Origin: an uncultured Lachnospiraceae bacterium
GTDB lineage: Bacteria; Bacillota; Clostridia; Lachnospirales; Lachnospiraceae
Length of the DNA: 43,975 nucleotides
Direction: 5' to 3'
Assembly (NCBI GenBank): GCA_910578845.1
Contig: CAJTSL010000031.1
Span: 1 to 43,975 of the forward strand
Shown here piece by piece: positions 1-7,721 of this stretch. The translations under genes and the position numbers were made by a program. The notes beneath the pieces are model-generated. The model was not told the origin of the DNA and did not search any database. It was given only the letters and a program-made list of their open reading frames with translations. Each line of letters opens with the position of its first letter. Within the stretch, counting starts at the first letter, position 1.

Positions 1-588
1 GTTTTAAAAGCAGTATGTGTACAATTTGAAATGGGGAAAATATATGGAATTGTGGGAAGAAACGGTTCCGGAAAAACGGTTCTGCTCAAATGTATCTGCG
101 GCTTGTTATATCCCCAGGCAGGGACAGTAACAGTTGGCGGCAAGGTTGTCGGAAAAGATGTGGATTATCCGGAAAATATAGGATTTATTATTGAGACACC
201 GGGGTTTCTGCCAAGATATCCGGGGTTGAAAAACCTGAAATATTTAGCATCTATCAGGGGGAAGGTTCAGGAAGATGAAATACGAAAATACATGGAACTT
301 GTGGGATTAAATCCTGATGACAAAAAACACGTTGGAAATTATTCGCTTGGCATGAGACAGCGGCTTGGAATTGCACAGGCATTAATGGAAAACCCGGATA
401 TTCTGATACTGGACGAGCCGATGAACGCACTTGATAACAACGGCGTAGAGGAAATGAGAAGCGTTTTGTTGAAGATGAAAGAACAGGGTAAACTGATTAT
501 TATTGCAAGCCATGTCCGGGATGATATTGATATTCTGTGCGACGAAGTATACGGAATTGATGCAGGGATCATGAAGAAAATACGCTGA
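1..588 (+). CDS. ABC transporter ATP-binding protein (5' end outside window)
   Basis: The reading frame is open from base 1, and the residues before the first ATG (position 31) fit the usual beta-strand ahead of a Walker A, so the true start lies upstream and this is a 5'-partial gene. Visible motifs are Walker A GRNGSGKT (about 55-78), signature SLGMRQR and Walker B ILILDEP followed by a D-loop. This is the nucleotide-binding subunit of an ABC transporter, coupling ATP hydrolysis at the inner membrane face to export or import. The sequence resembles small ABC-2 type exporter ATPases, but the partner permease would be upstream and cannot be seen. A weak hairpin (TGTGC/GCACA) follows the stop without a clear T-run. 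Confidence 0.85.
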   Translation, partial: VLKAVCVQFEMGKIYGIVGRNGSGKTVLLKCICGLLYPQAGTVTVGGKVVGKDVDYPENIGFIIETPGFLPRYPGLKNLKYLASIRGKVQEDEIRKYMELVGLNPDDKKHVGNYSLGMRQRLGIAQALMENPDILILDEPMNALDNNGVEEMRSVLLKMKEQGKLIIIASHVRDDIDILCDEVYGIDAGIMKKIR

Positions 589-767
589 TTTGTGCTTTCA
601 ATTGCACATCAGAGGTTATTGCAGTAATAAACGAAAATTAAGAATGGAAATATTAAATACAAGCGACAGTAGATAAGGGACAAAAGAAGTAGTATAATCA
701 AACCAATTATAATCGGATCAATTTATAACCGGGCTAATAAAAGAAAGGGACATGGTGTAGGGTTATT

Positions 768-1289
768 ATGCGGATTGAAACGCACAGATTGCTGATACGG
801 GACGTAAGGGCAGAGGATGAGATGCCTTTTGTTAAAATGGCAGCGGATGGCAGCCTAAATGATTGCGGGTTTGATAAGAGCTGTGGCAGGTGGATGAGAG
901 AATGGATCACGGAAGCAAAGGCTTTTATTGCCAGAGATGATCCGAGAGCAGATTATCTGGCTTATACGATAACCCTAAAAGAGGAAGCGCTGGTAGTCGG
1001 TTCTGTTGGGTGCTCCTATTATGAAGACTTAAAGGAGATTGGCATTACCTATTTTATCGGCGCACAGTATAGGAATAATGGCTATGCGGTTGAAGCGGTT
1101 AAAGCGTACACCGATTATTTTCTCAAACATTATCATGTACAAAGAATGATTGCTACCGTGAGAAAAGAAAATGTAGCGTCTTGGAAAGTGATTGAAAAAG
1201 CAGGCTATAGATTGCTTGCAGAAAAAATGTATAAAGATATAAACGACGACAGAGAGGAGCTTTATCGTTTTTATGAAATGGCAAATTGA
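768..1289 (+). CDS. GNAT family N-acetyltransferase (RimJ/RimL-like)
   Basis: A 173-residue protein that starts like RimJ/RimL-type acetyltransferases (MRIETHRLLIRDV). It has the acetyl-CoA binding region around YFIGAQYRNNGYAVEAVKAY (about residues 93-112) and the late motif VRKENVASWKVIEKAGYR. Family members move an acetyl group from acetyl-CoA to a protein N-terminus, an antibiotic or a small amine; the substrate here is unknown. The start at 768 is supported by a GTAGGG-like site just upstream. A TATAAT-like box near 690 and AT-rich DNA between 589 and 767 suggest its own promoter. It sits just ahead of a YdeI-like gene on the same strand. Confidence 0.85.
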   Translation: MRIETHRLLIRDVRAEDEMPFVKMAADGSLNDCGFDKSCGRWMREWITEAKAFIARDDPRADYLAYTITLKEEALVVGSVGCSYYEDLKEIGITYFIGAQYRNNGYAVEAVKAYTDYFLKHYHVQRMIATVRKENVASWKVIEKAGYRLLAEKMYKDINDDREELYRFYEMAN

Positions 1290-1355
1290 GTCAAAATGTT
1301 GCGTATATTTCAGGATGAAAGGAAGCGGTCACAACAGATGAAAGGGGAAGTGCGC

Positions 1356-1916
1356 ATGAGCGATATGATGGAATTTGGGGACAGAGAGGAATTTAGGAAA
1401 TGGCTGAATGAGAATTGCCGGGCACATGACGGGGTCTGGCTTTTATTTGGCAAGGCAGGTGGGCCAAGAACGGTGAAAGCATCTGAGGCGCTTGAAGAAG
1501 CGCTTTGTTTTGGCTGGATTGACGGGCAGATGCAAAGCATTGATGATAAAACCTATAAGAAATATTTTTCCATGCGCAGGGAGAAGAGCAAGTGGTCAGA
1601 GAAAAATAAAGCATTAGTCCAAAAACTGGAAGAGAAAGGGCTGATGACCGATTATGGCAGAGAGAAGATCGAGGAAGCTAAGCTAAACGGGCAGTGGGAC
1701 GCGCCCAAAGCTATGGCGGATACGGAGGAGCATATTGCGAAACTTTGCACGTTGTTGGAAGGATATGAGCCTGCGTATACAAACTTTAAGGCCATGTCGC
1801 AATCGGTCAAGAAAACTTACACACGAGCGTATTTTGACGCAAAGACAGATGCCGGGAGACAGAAGAGAATCGACTGGATGGTGGACAGGCTCAATAGAAA
1901 TTTGAAGCCGATGTGA
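1356..1916 (+). CDS. YdeI/OmpD-associated family protein
   Basis: I place the start at 1356 because AGGGGAAG at 1343-1350 is correctly spaced for that ATG; an in-frame ATG at 1296 has no such site. The 186-residue product begins with a FGDREEFRKWL segment and contains the family-typical FGWIDGQMQSID and a KWSEKNK stretch. YdeI-type proteins are soluble and about 190 residues long. They are poorly understood, with reported links to stress or antimicrobial peptide tolerance. No signal peptide or membrane segment is visible. It follows the GNAT gene with a gap of 66 bases, so the two may be co-transcribed. It converges on the LysR gene. Confidence 0.8.
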   Translation: MSDMMEFGDREEFRKWLNENCRAHDGVWLLFGKAGGPRTVKASEALEEALCFGWIDGQMQSIDDKTYKKYFSMRREKSKWSEKNKALVQKLEEKGLMTDYGREKIEEAKLNGQWDAPKAMADTEEHIAKLCTLLEGYEPAYTNFKAMSQSVKKTYTRAYFDAKTDAGRQKRIDWMVDRLNRNLKPM

Positions 1917-1945
1917 CTTATCTTCCTGTAGGATTTCGAAAAGCT

Positions 1946-2848
1946 TTAAAGCGGCTTTAAAGAAGCGGTGTTTCGGATGATTTCTATAAATTCCATAACG
2001 GATTTCGAAGCTTCTTTTTTATAAATAATCCCATAGGGCGTCTCATAGTCCCATTCCATTGGGAGCGTGATTAACGAAGGGTGGATATCCGCCCAGATAT
2101 CCATCGTCACCATCAGGTAATTCATTTGTTCACATTCGTTGAAGGTAGAAGTATCGTAACGGTTGGGGACATCAATTATTTTAATGCGTGGATGGTTTGC
2201 CAGGATATCGTCCCACATCCGGTTGAGGACAGGGGAATCCCCCCGTTTGACGATCATAAAATTTTCTCCGTCTAAGTCAGGCCAGCAGAGCTTCTCTTTC
2301 TTAGCTAAGGGGTGTTTCCTGGGAACGGCAATCCGGCATGGGATTTTGCCAAGTGGCAGGATTTGATATTTTGTTTGCCATTCAATAGAGTCACATGAGC
2401 CTACAAAGCAGTCGATCCGGCTTCCGGTTGCGGAGAAAACGGAAGCGAAGCTCACCGGGTCGTCATCAAAAGGGACAATGCATAGTTGGAACGGCAGTGC
2501 GCTGGTGTCGATGCCATTCCATAAATCAATTAAGTGCTTACACGGGCGCAGGATAGATGTGCCTATCCGGATCTGTGCCTGTTCGGAGCTGCCAAGAAGC
2601 TGTGCTTTTCTCATGGCATCTTCTGCAAAATCAATCATTTGCTTGGCAGCTTGGTAAATGGAATGCCCGGCAGGCGTTAAATCGGTTCCTTGATTGGTGC
2701 GAAGAAGGAGTTTTGCGCCAATGATCCGTTCTAGTTTGTTCATCTGGTTCATGACGGAAGCAGGCGTAGTATATAGTTCTTGTGCCGCTTTCAGAAAACT
2801 GCCCTGGTCGGCAACTGTGATAAAAGTATGCAGTTCCCGGAGATACAT
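1946..2848 (-). CDS. LysR family transcriptional regulator
   Basis: A 300-residue protein of typical LysR length. The N-terminal winged helix-turn-helix spans about residues 1-60 (MYLRELHTFITVADQGSFL, then AAQELYTTPASVMNQMNKLE). The C-terminal effector-binding domain (about 90-295) has the two-lobed LysR substrate-binding composition. It is transcribed divergently from the YczE-like membrane protein gene, the classic arrangement for a LysR regulator and its target. A perfect 9-bp dyad lies across its own predicted transcription start (see the regulatory entry), which suggests autoregulation. The inducer cannot be told from sequence. Confidence 0.9.
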   Translation of the reverse strand: MYLRELHTFITVADQGSFLKAAQELYTTPASVMNQMNKLERIIGAKLLLRTNQGTDLTPAGHSIYQAAKQMIDFAEDAMRKAQLLGSSEQAQIRIGTSILRPCKHLIDLWNGIDTSALPFQLCIVPFDDDPVSFASVFSATGSRIDCFVGSCDSIEWQTKYQILPLGKIPCRIAVPRKHPLAKKEKLCWPDLDGENFMIVKRGDSPVLNRMWDDILANHPRIKIIDVPNRYDTSTFNECEQMNYLMVTMDIWADIHPSLITLPMEWDYETPYGIIYKKEASKSVMEFIEIIRNTASLKPL

Positions 2849-2866
2849 TTTTGCTTTTACCTTTCG

Positions 2867-2916
2867 TTTTTAGATTATCTAAAAACTATTATAACATTTT
2901 GGAATGTTCCAAGTCA
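2867..2916 (-). promoter_or_regulatory. lysR promoter with overlapping dyad operator
   Basis: On the minus strand there is TTGACT (2917-2912), an 18-base spacer and TATAAT (2893-2888), a near-consensus housekeeping promoter for the LysR gene. The expected start of transcription falls in or next to a perfect inverted repeat TTTTTAGATTATCTAAAAA (2867-2885; arms of 9 bases, one-base centre). A binding site there would block the lysR promoter, as in LysR autorepression. A weaker plus-strand -10 (TATACT, 2930-2935) could serve the divergent gene. Confidence 0.6.
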
Positions 2917-2973
2917 AACTTAACCACATTATACTAAAAACTGTACATAATAGGTGAGATAAGGAGCATGCAA

Positions 2974-3687
2974 ATGAAGCGGTTGATTTTCTATTTTATA
3001 GGGTTAAATCTGATAGCGGTGGCAGTAGTATTGAATATCCGGTATGATTTCGGGGTAGCGGCGTTTAGCTCTGTTATGTATTCCATTTCTGAAATTTATA
3101 AGATTTCCCTGGGAACAGCTTCTATTATCTGCTATTTGCTGTTTGTCCTGATACAGTGCATTTTATCTAAGAAAATGACGCTGGCTTATTTCCTGGAAAT
3201 CCCGCTTTCTTTTGCATTTGGCTTTTTAACGGATTTATACGACTGGGTCGTGCCAGAGATAGGCGGCAATATCGTACTGCGGATGGTTCTGTTTATCTTA
3301 ACAATGTTTGTCACTGCCATGGGTGTTTATCTATGTGTAAAGACCGACGTAGTCCTTACGCCGACGGATGGTATTGTCAAGACGATTGCGGAAGTGTTTT
3401 CCTTCCCGTTCTCGGCAGTGAAAAATATCTTTGATATTTCCTTAATCTTGATTAGTGTTTTTCTTTGTCTCATCAACCGCACAGAGCTATACGGCATCGG
3501 AGTCGGAACTGTGCTGACGGCTTTGTTCATCGGAAGGATCATTAAGCTCTATGAGCGATACCTGCCCATGAAAATGATAGAGAAACCGAAGGCTAACGAT
3601 GATGAAGGCACCAAGGCGGCAGAGGAAGGAAACAGCGATCAGGCCGCCAGGGCAGTAGAGGAAGGAAACAACGATCAGGTTGTCTAG
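2974..3687 (+). CDS. YczE/YyaS/YitT-like integral membrane protein
   Basis: A membrane protein of about 237 residues with about five hydrophobic helices, the first near residues 2-22, and a family-like segment VYLCVKTDVVLTPTDGIVKT. YczE-type proteins are of unknown function; some act with regulators next to secondary-metabolite or export genes. AAGGAG at 2961-2966 fits the ATG at 2974 (7-base spacing) better than the ATG at 2968. The last 30 or so residues form a charged cytosolic tail with a 12-residue repeat (EEGNSDQ and EEGNNDQ), encoded by a 36-bp direct repeat. It is divergent from the LysR gene, its likely regulator. Confidence 0.75.
   Translation: MKRLIFYFIGLNLIAVAVVLNIRYDFGVAAFSSVMYSISEIYKISLGTASIICYLLFVLIQCILSKKMTLAYFLEIPLSFAFGFLTDLYDWVVPEIGGNIVLRMVLFILTMFVTAMGVYLCVKTDVVLTPTDGIVKTIAEVFSFPFSAVKNIFDISLILISVFLCLINRTELYGIGVGTVLTALFIGRIIKLYERYLPMKMIEKPKANDDEGTKAAEEGNSDQAARAVEEGNNDQVV
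3622..3678 (+). repeat. 36-bp direct repeat in the tail of the YczE-like gene
   Basis: Two near-identical 21-base cores (3622-3642 and 3658-3678) lie exactly 36 bases apart, giving a 12-residue repeat in the C-terminal tail. They differ by one base in the core. A more degenerate third copy may continue past the stop codon near 3690-3720. Confidence 0.6.
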
Positions 3688-3709
3688 AAGATAAAGGTAG
3701 AAAATGGCG

Positions 3710-3756
3710 ATAAGGCTGCCGATGTCACATATATATTGACACAGGGACAGCCTTAT
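3710..3756 (+). terminator. Nested hairpin after the YczE-like gene
   Basis: An outer 9-bp stem ATAAGGCTG (3710-3718) / CAGCCTTAT (3748-3756) encloses an inner stem TGTCA (3723-3727) / TGACA (3737-3741). It lies 23 bases after the stop codon at 3685-3687. There is no clean T-tract, so it may be an imperfect terminator or an mRNA-protecting structure. Confidence 0.4.
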
Positions 3757-3760
3757 GTTA

Positions 3761-3842
3761 TTCTACAATTGTTCTAAATAGAAATGTTCTAATAGGATTA
3801 TTTATAGGTTATTTATGATAGAAATTATTAGGATATTTCTAT
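3761..3842. promoter_or_regulatory. Cluster of TTCTA/TAGAA half-sites upstream of marR-like gene
   Basis: Within 82 bases there are six half-sites: TTCTA at 3761, 3772, 3787 and 3837, and TAGAA at 3779 and 3819. The last pair forms a 9-bp perfect dyad, GATAGAAAT (3817-3825) and ATTTCTATC (3835-3843). MarR proteins bind short dyads and often control their own operon, so this is a candidate operator array for the MarR-like gene starting at 3873. Confidence 0.5.
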
Positions 3843-3872
3843 CGTGCAATAAGATTAATTTAATGTTGGGAA

Positions 3873-4325
3873 ATGGGGATCGGGTTGGAGACAAAAGGCG
3901 GATTTTATATTACGCAGATTAAGCAGCGGCAAGAGAGGATTTTCGAAAAACTGCTACGGGAGAATGGGATAGAGATCAGTGGCGGACAGGGACGGATTTT
4001 ATTTGTTCTATGGAAAAATGACAATCTGACGGTCGGTGAGATTAGCAGGAAAACATCTCTTGCGAAAAATACGGTATCTATTGTGGTGGACGGAATGGTG
4101 CAAAAGGGCATTGTAGAGAGAAGCATCAACCCGGACAACCGGAGACAGACGATCATTTCCCTGACGGAGTATGCAAAAGGGCTGCGGGGGAAATATGAGC
4201 AGGTGTCGCAGAAGATGAACCGTCTTTTCTACCAGGGATTTTCGGAAGAAGAAAGAATCGACTTTGAATGTTACCTGGCTCGCATCCTGGATACGCTGAC
4301 ACAAATAGAAGACAATGATAATTAG
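3873..4325 (+). CDS. MarR family transcriptional regulator
   Basis: A 150-residue protein of MarR length with the winged-helix core NLTVGEISRKTSLAKNTVS followed by VDGMVQKGIVERSINPDNRR, the typical recognition helix and wing. MarR dimers usually repress a neighbouring gene and let go when they bind a small aromatic ligand or are oxidised. The next gene starts 11 bases after the stop codon, so both are almost certainly one transcript, and the flavin-binding product is a likely target. The ribosome binding site at 3873 is weak (GGGAA); a TTG at 3885 is an alternative start. Half-sites upstream suggest autoregulation. Confidence 0.88.
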   Translation: MGIGLETKGGFYITQIKQRQERIFEKLLRENGIEISGGQGRILFVLWKNDNLTVGEISRKTSLAKNTVSIVVDGMVQKGIVERSINPDNRRQTIISLTEYAKGLRGKYEQVSQKMNRLFYQGFSEEERIDFECYLARILDTLTQIEDNDN

Positions 4326-4336
4326 GAGGGACTGCT

Positions 4337-4762
4337 ATGATTACACAAGAGTACATCAAAAAATTTGCAAAGAAACAAAAGACAGCATTTATTGGTTCTA
4401 TTGACGAGGAAGGATTCCCGAATATTAAGGCGGTATTTGTGCCTCGTAAGATCGAAGGGAATTGTTTCTATTTCTCATGCAATACTTCGGCTATGCGTTC
4501 CGGGCAATATATGAAAAACCCAAAAGCAAGCCTTTATTTTTATAACCGGGGACGTTTCCGCTACGAAGGGATTATGTTAGTGGGAACTATGGAGGTCTTG
4601 CAGGATATTGCGATAAAGGAGGAAATCTGGCAGGAAGGGGATACGATGTATTATAAAGAGGGAGTGGGGGATCCCGATTATTGTGTGCTGAAATTCACAG
4701 CGCATCGGGGAAGGCGTTACTGTAGCTTAAAGTCAGAGAATTTTACGCTGGGAGAGCCTTAA
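4337..4762 (+). CDS. Pyridoxamine 5'-phosphate oxidase-like flavin protein
   Basis: A 141-residue FMN-binding split-barrel protein. Family-like features are the N-terminal KKFAKKQKTAFIGSIDEEGFP strand pair, then FYFSCNTSAMRSGQYMKNPKASLYF, and a C-terminal LKFTAHRGRRYCS strand. Members use FMN or F420 as cofactor in redox chemistry or act as haem or flavin sensors; true PdxH function is unlikely for such a short protein. An AGGAGG site precedes the start, and the gene is coupled to the MarR regulator 11 bases upstream. The pair resembles redox-stress or detoxification operons, which is inference from context. Confidence 0.8.
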   Translation: MITQEYIKKFAKKQKTAFIGSIDEEGFPNIKAVFVPRKIEGNCFYFSCNTSAMRSGQYMKNPKASLYFYNRGRFRYEGIMLVGTMEVLQDIAIKEEIWQEGDTMYYKEGVGDPDYCVLKFTAHRGRRYCSLKSENFTLGEP

Positions 4763-4788
4763 AGGATTTCGTTGTCGTGCCGGCGCCG

Positions 4789-4845
4789 GGGATATGCCTT
4801 GATCGCATGTTATTACAGTAAACTGTTCCGGGATTCGTATGATTG
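4789..4845 (+). repeat. Dispersed repeat element, copy A
   Basis: Bases 4789-4810 are identical to 22478-22499 (22 of 22), and the following 23 or so bases are still clearly alike (about 60 percent). This copy lies between the flavin protein stop and the ABC-2 permease start. One frame reads ICLDRM followed soon by a stop in both copies. It may be a remnant of a coding end, a small RNA or an intergenic repeat; I do not recognise it. Confidence 0.5.
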
Positions 4846-4863
4846 GTGAAGGAAGGAGAGCTT

Positions 4864-5658
4864 ATGAGCCTTTGCAAGAAAATATTAGCAATTTCTTTTA
4901 AAGAAAAATCAATATTCCGTTTTGATTATCTAGTAAGCACGGCCTTTTCCTTTTTGTATATTGTGCTAAAAGTCTCTCTTTGGAAAGGACTTTATGGAAT
5001 TGGCGCCGGAGCCGTCAATGGCATTATCTTAAACGAAATGATCGTTTATAGTATTCTTTCTAGTTTTACCGAGGGAGTGACGAAGACTTCAGTCATGAAG
5101 GAGCTAAATGACATCGTATTGGATGGCTCTATATCGAATCATTTGTTGCTGCCGATAGGGTTAAAAAAGTATATGTTTATCAATTCCGTAACGAAAAATA
5201 TATTCTGGACAATTTATGGAATCGTGCCATCCGCCCTCATGGCTGTTTTGTTTTTTGGCATTCGTTTCGAGATCAGGTTCTCGGGATTAGTGCTTTATAT
5301 GTTGTCTTTGCTGATGGGAATTCTGATTAACTTTTTATATAGTTTCTTGTTTGGCTCTAGCGTGATCTGGTTTCGGAACTCTTTTTTCTTGAATAATATG
5401 AACAGTGTTTTGCTAAAGCTGTTTTCAGGCGCATTAGTCCCACTTTGGTTTTTCCCGTCTGGCCTTAGAGCGTTATCAGATTTTCTGCCGTTCCGTTATA
5501 TTGTGTTTGAGCCGACGGCAATCCTTTTAAACAACAGGAGCGCCGTGGAGACAGGATCTGTTCTTCTGATGCAGCTTTTATGGATTGCGATCTTATTCGG
5601 TGGTGTGACATTTGTGTGGAACAGAGGCAGGAATAGACTTATGATACAAGGGGGATGA
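4864..5658 (+). CDS. ABC-2 type transporter permease (COG4587-like)
   Basis: A 264-residue permease with about six membrane helices, belonging to the PF06182-like group that works as a pair of permeases plus a COG4586 ATPase. GGAAGGAG at 4851-4858 sets the start at ATG 4864; a longer TTG start at 4843 would overlap that site. The next permease starts two bases after the stop codon and the ATPase follows, so the three genes form one operon. The substrate is unknown; relatives have been linked to export of drugs, peptides or lipids in Gram-positive bacteria. Confidence 0.85.
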   Translation: MSLCKKILAISFKEKSIFRFDYLVSTAFSFLYIVLKVSLWKGLYGIGAGAVNGIILNEMIVYSILSSFTEGVTKTSVMKELNDIVLDGSISNHLLLPIGLKKYMFINSVTKNIFWTIYGIVPSALMAVLFFGIRFEIRFSGLVLYMLSLLMGILINFLYSFLFGSSVIWFRNSFFLNNMNSVLLKLFSGALVPLWFFPSGLRALSDFLPFRYIVFEPTAILLNNRSAVETGSVLLMQLLWIAILFGGVTFVWNRGRNRLMIQGG

Positions 5659-5659
5659 G

Positions 5660-6478
5660 ATGAAAGCATTAGAAGAAATAATATGGTATTTAAGGCTGAC
5701 GTTTGTGTTTACTAGAAAAGCGATCAAGGCGATGTTGACATACCGTTTTTCTTTTCTGATTAACTGTATTTCACAGGCGATGGACTATGCGGTAACGTTT
5801 TTGTTGATGTGGGTCATGGTTTCGGCATTCGAGAATATGAATGGATGGAATGCGTATGAAGTAATGCTGCTCTACGCTTTTAGCCTGTTTGCATATGGGA
5901 TTGCAGGGGCTTTTTTCTTCAATATTATGAATAACCTGCCAGGACAGATATGGAAGGGAGACTTTGATGATGTTCTTGTCAAGCCGGTCAAGGTTCTGCC
6001 GTATCTGTTGAGCAGCAATTTCAGCTGTAATTATATTGCGCACCTTACGCTTTCTGTCATTGTCATGGGAATCTGCTTTCGCGCTTTAGAGATTCCGCTT
6101 ACTGTCTGGCTTCTTATGAAAATAATCCGAATTTTGGCGTTTGGGAGCTTGCTATATGGAGGATTTTTCCTGTTTGTAAGCGGCTCGGCTTTTTTGGTGA
6201 CCAAGATAGACGCTATGGACAACATCATGTTCTTTTTCAGGGAAGTATCATTTTATCCCCTGTCAATTTTCCCCAAAATCATCCAGGTGATTGCTACAGT
6301 GCTTGTCCCCTATGGGTTCATAAATTTCTATCCTTTAAAAGAGCTGTTAGGGAAACGTGACAGCGCTTATTTCGGAGATCTGGCAAGTTGGTCACCATTT
6401 GTTGCTATTTTATTTTTTTTCATTGCCTGTCTTTTTTTTAATAAGAGTACAAAACGGTATAAAAGCAGCGGTTCATGA
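5660..6478 (+). CDS. ABC-2 type transporter permease (COG3694-like)
   Basis: A 272-residue membrane protein with about six hydrophobic segments (for instance DYAVTFLLMWVMVSAF and ALRILAF-like helices) and the conserved loop GQIWKGDFDDVLVKPVKVLPY, a hallmark of this permease group (a short sequence before LVKP). It lies two bases after the partner permease, and its stop codon overlaps a possible ATG of the ATPase gene (ATGA at 6475-6478). The two permeases would form the heterodimeric membrane channel of the exporter. Confidence 0.87.
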   Translation: MKALEEIIWYLRLTFVFTRKAIKAMLTYRFSFLINCISQAMDYAVTFLLMWVMVSAFENMNGWNAYEVMLLYAFSLFAYGIAGAFFFNIMNNLPGQIWKGDFDDVLVKPVKVLPYLLSSNFSCNYIAHLTLSVIVMGICFRALEIPLTVWLLMKIIRILAFGSLLYGGFFLFVSGSAFLVTKIDAMDNIMFFFREVSFYPLSIFPKIIQVIATVLVPYGFINFYPLKELLGKRDSAYFGDLASWSPFVAILFFFIACLFFNKSTKRYKSSGS

Positions 6479-6495
6479 GTGGATGGAGGATTTGT

Positions 6496-7488
6496 ATGTC
6501 ATTGATTGAAGTAGAGCATGTGGCTAAAGACTATGATGTTATGATACAGCGCCCGGGCGCGAAAAATGTGCTGAGAAATATTTTCTGTCCCGATCGGAAG
6601 GTGATTCATGCCGTAAAAGATATTTCTTTTGCGATTGATAGTGGAGAGCTGGTGGGATTTATCGGGGAAAACGGCGCGGGAAAATCGACAACGCTTAAGA
6701 TAGTGTCAGGTATTTTATTCCCGACATCGGGAAGCATTACGGTCTCCGGCATATGCCCTTATCTGGAAAGGGAGAAAAACGCGCATAATATTGGGACAGT
6801 CTTTGGACAAAGGTCAAGGCTGAACTGGGATTTGTCTATGATAGACAGTTTTGAATTGAACAAAGAGATTTACCGTATTGATACCGGATTGTTCCGGAAG
6901 AATGTAGAGATGTTTATAGATATGCTGCATATGAAGGAATTTTGTCATACGCCTGTCAGGCAGCTTAGCCTTGGGCAGCGTATGAAAGCAGAAGTCGCGC
7001 TGGCTTTATTGCATGAGCCGTCCATTCTGTATCTAGATGAGCCGACAATCGGGCTTGATGTGCTGGCGAAGCAGCAGATCAGGGAATTCCTGAAGGAGCG
7101 GAATCGCCGGGCAGGCGTTACGACGATACTGACATCCCATGATATGAAAGACTTAGACAGTGTATGCAGGAGGATTATTATCCTATCAAAGGGGAGCATC
7201 TTGTTTGATGGGGCAATAGAACGGTTTAAGCAAGAGTATGCGAAGGAAGCTATCGCAGAATTCACTTATACAAAGAGAAATACCGGACAAGATATGCAAA
7301 CTGATAGCATTAAGATCATCGAGGATCAAGAACATCGCCTTGTTGTCAGGTATTTGCCTGCGGAGATGACTACTGCGCAATTGGTGGGCATTATAGGCGG
7401 CTCTTATGAAATTAATGATTTTGCGATAAAAGCGCCGGATATAGAGGATATGGTAAGGGGAATATACGAGCAGGAAGAATTACGTTAA
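6496..7488 (+). CDS. ABC transporter ATP-binding protein (COG4586-like)
   Basis: A 330-residue ATPase with an N-terminal extension typical of COG4586 (VAKDYDVMIQRPGAKNVLRN). Motifs are Walker A GENGAGKST (57-65), signature LSLGQ (157-161) and Walker B SILYLDE (176-182), followed by the H-loop TILTSHD. The C-terminal 90 or so residues form a separate domain common in this family. GGAGGA at 6485-6490 points to the ATG at 6496; an ATG at 6475 overlapping the permease stop is less likely. It completes the three-gene exporter with the two permeases just upstream. Confidence 0.9.
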   Translation: MSLIEVEHVAKDYDVMIQRPGAKNVLRNIFCPDRKVIHAVKDISFAIDSGELVGFIGENGAGKSTTLKIVSGILFPTSGSITVSGICPYLEREKNAHNIGTVFGQRSRLNWDLSMIDSFELNKEIYRIDTGLFRKNVEMFIDMLHMKEFCHTPVRQLSLGQRMKAEVALALLHEPSILYLDEPTIGLDVLAKQQIREFLKERNRRAGVTTILTSHDMKDLDSVCRRIIILSKGSILFDGAIERFKQEYAKEAIAEFTYTKRNTGQDMQTDSIKIIEDQEHRLVVRYLPAEMTTAQLVGIIGGSYEINDFAIKAPDIEDMVRGIYEQEELR

Positions 7489-7721
7489 GATACAAGATAC
7501 GACAGTAGCTGTAGAAAAGGAGAGGCAGATAAAGCTAAGCGCTAACACCGCATGTTAAGACAATTTCAGGTAAATGGATTTGTTTTGCATAGCAGCACCG
7601 GAATAAAAGATAATATGTTCATATGATGATTAATATTATTTAAGATTTCCTTAATGTTATTGAGTTGTCAGTTAAAATGTGATAGTTTTAAGACAGAAAC
7701 AATAAGGACAGAAGAAAAAGG

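Noticed and set aside
1941..1965. Terminator between the YdeI-like and LysR genes
   Set aside because: GCTTTAAAGC-type palindromes are short, overlap the LysR coding end and lack a T-run.
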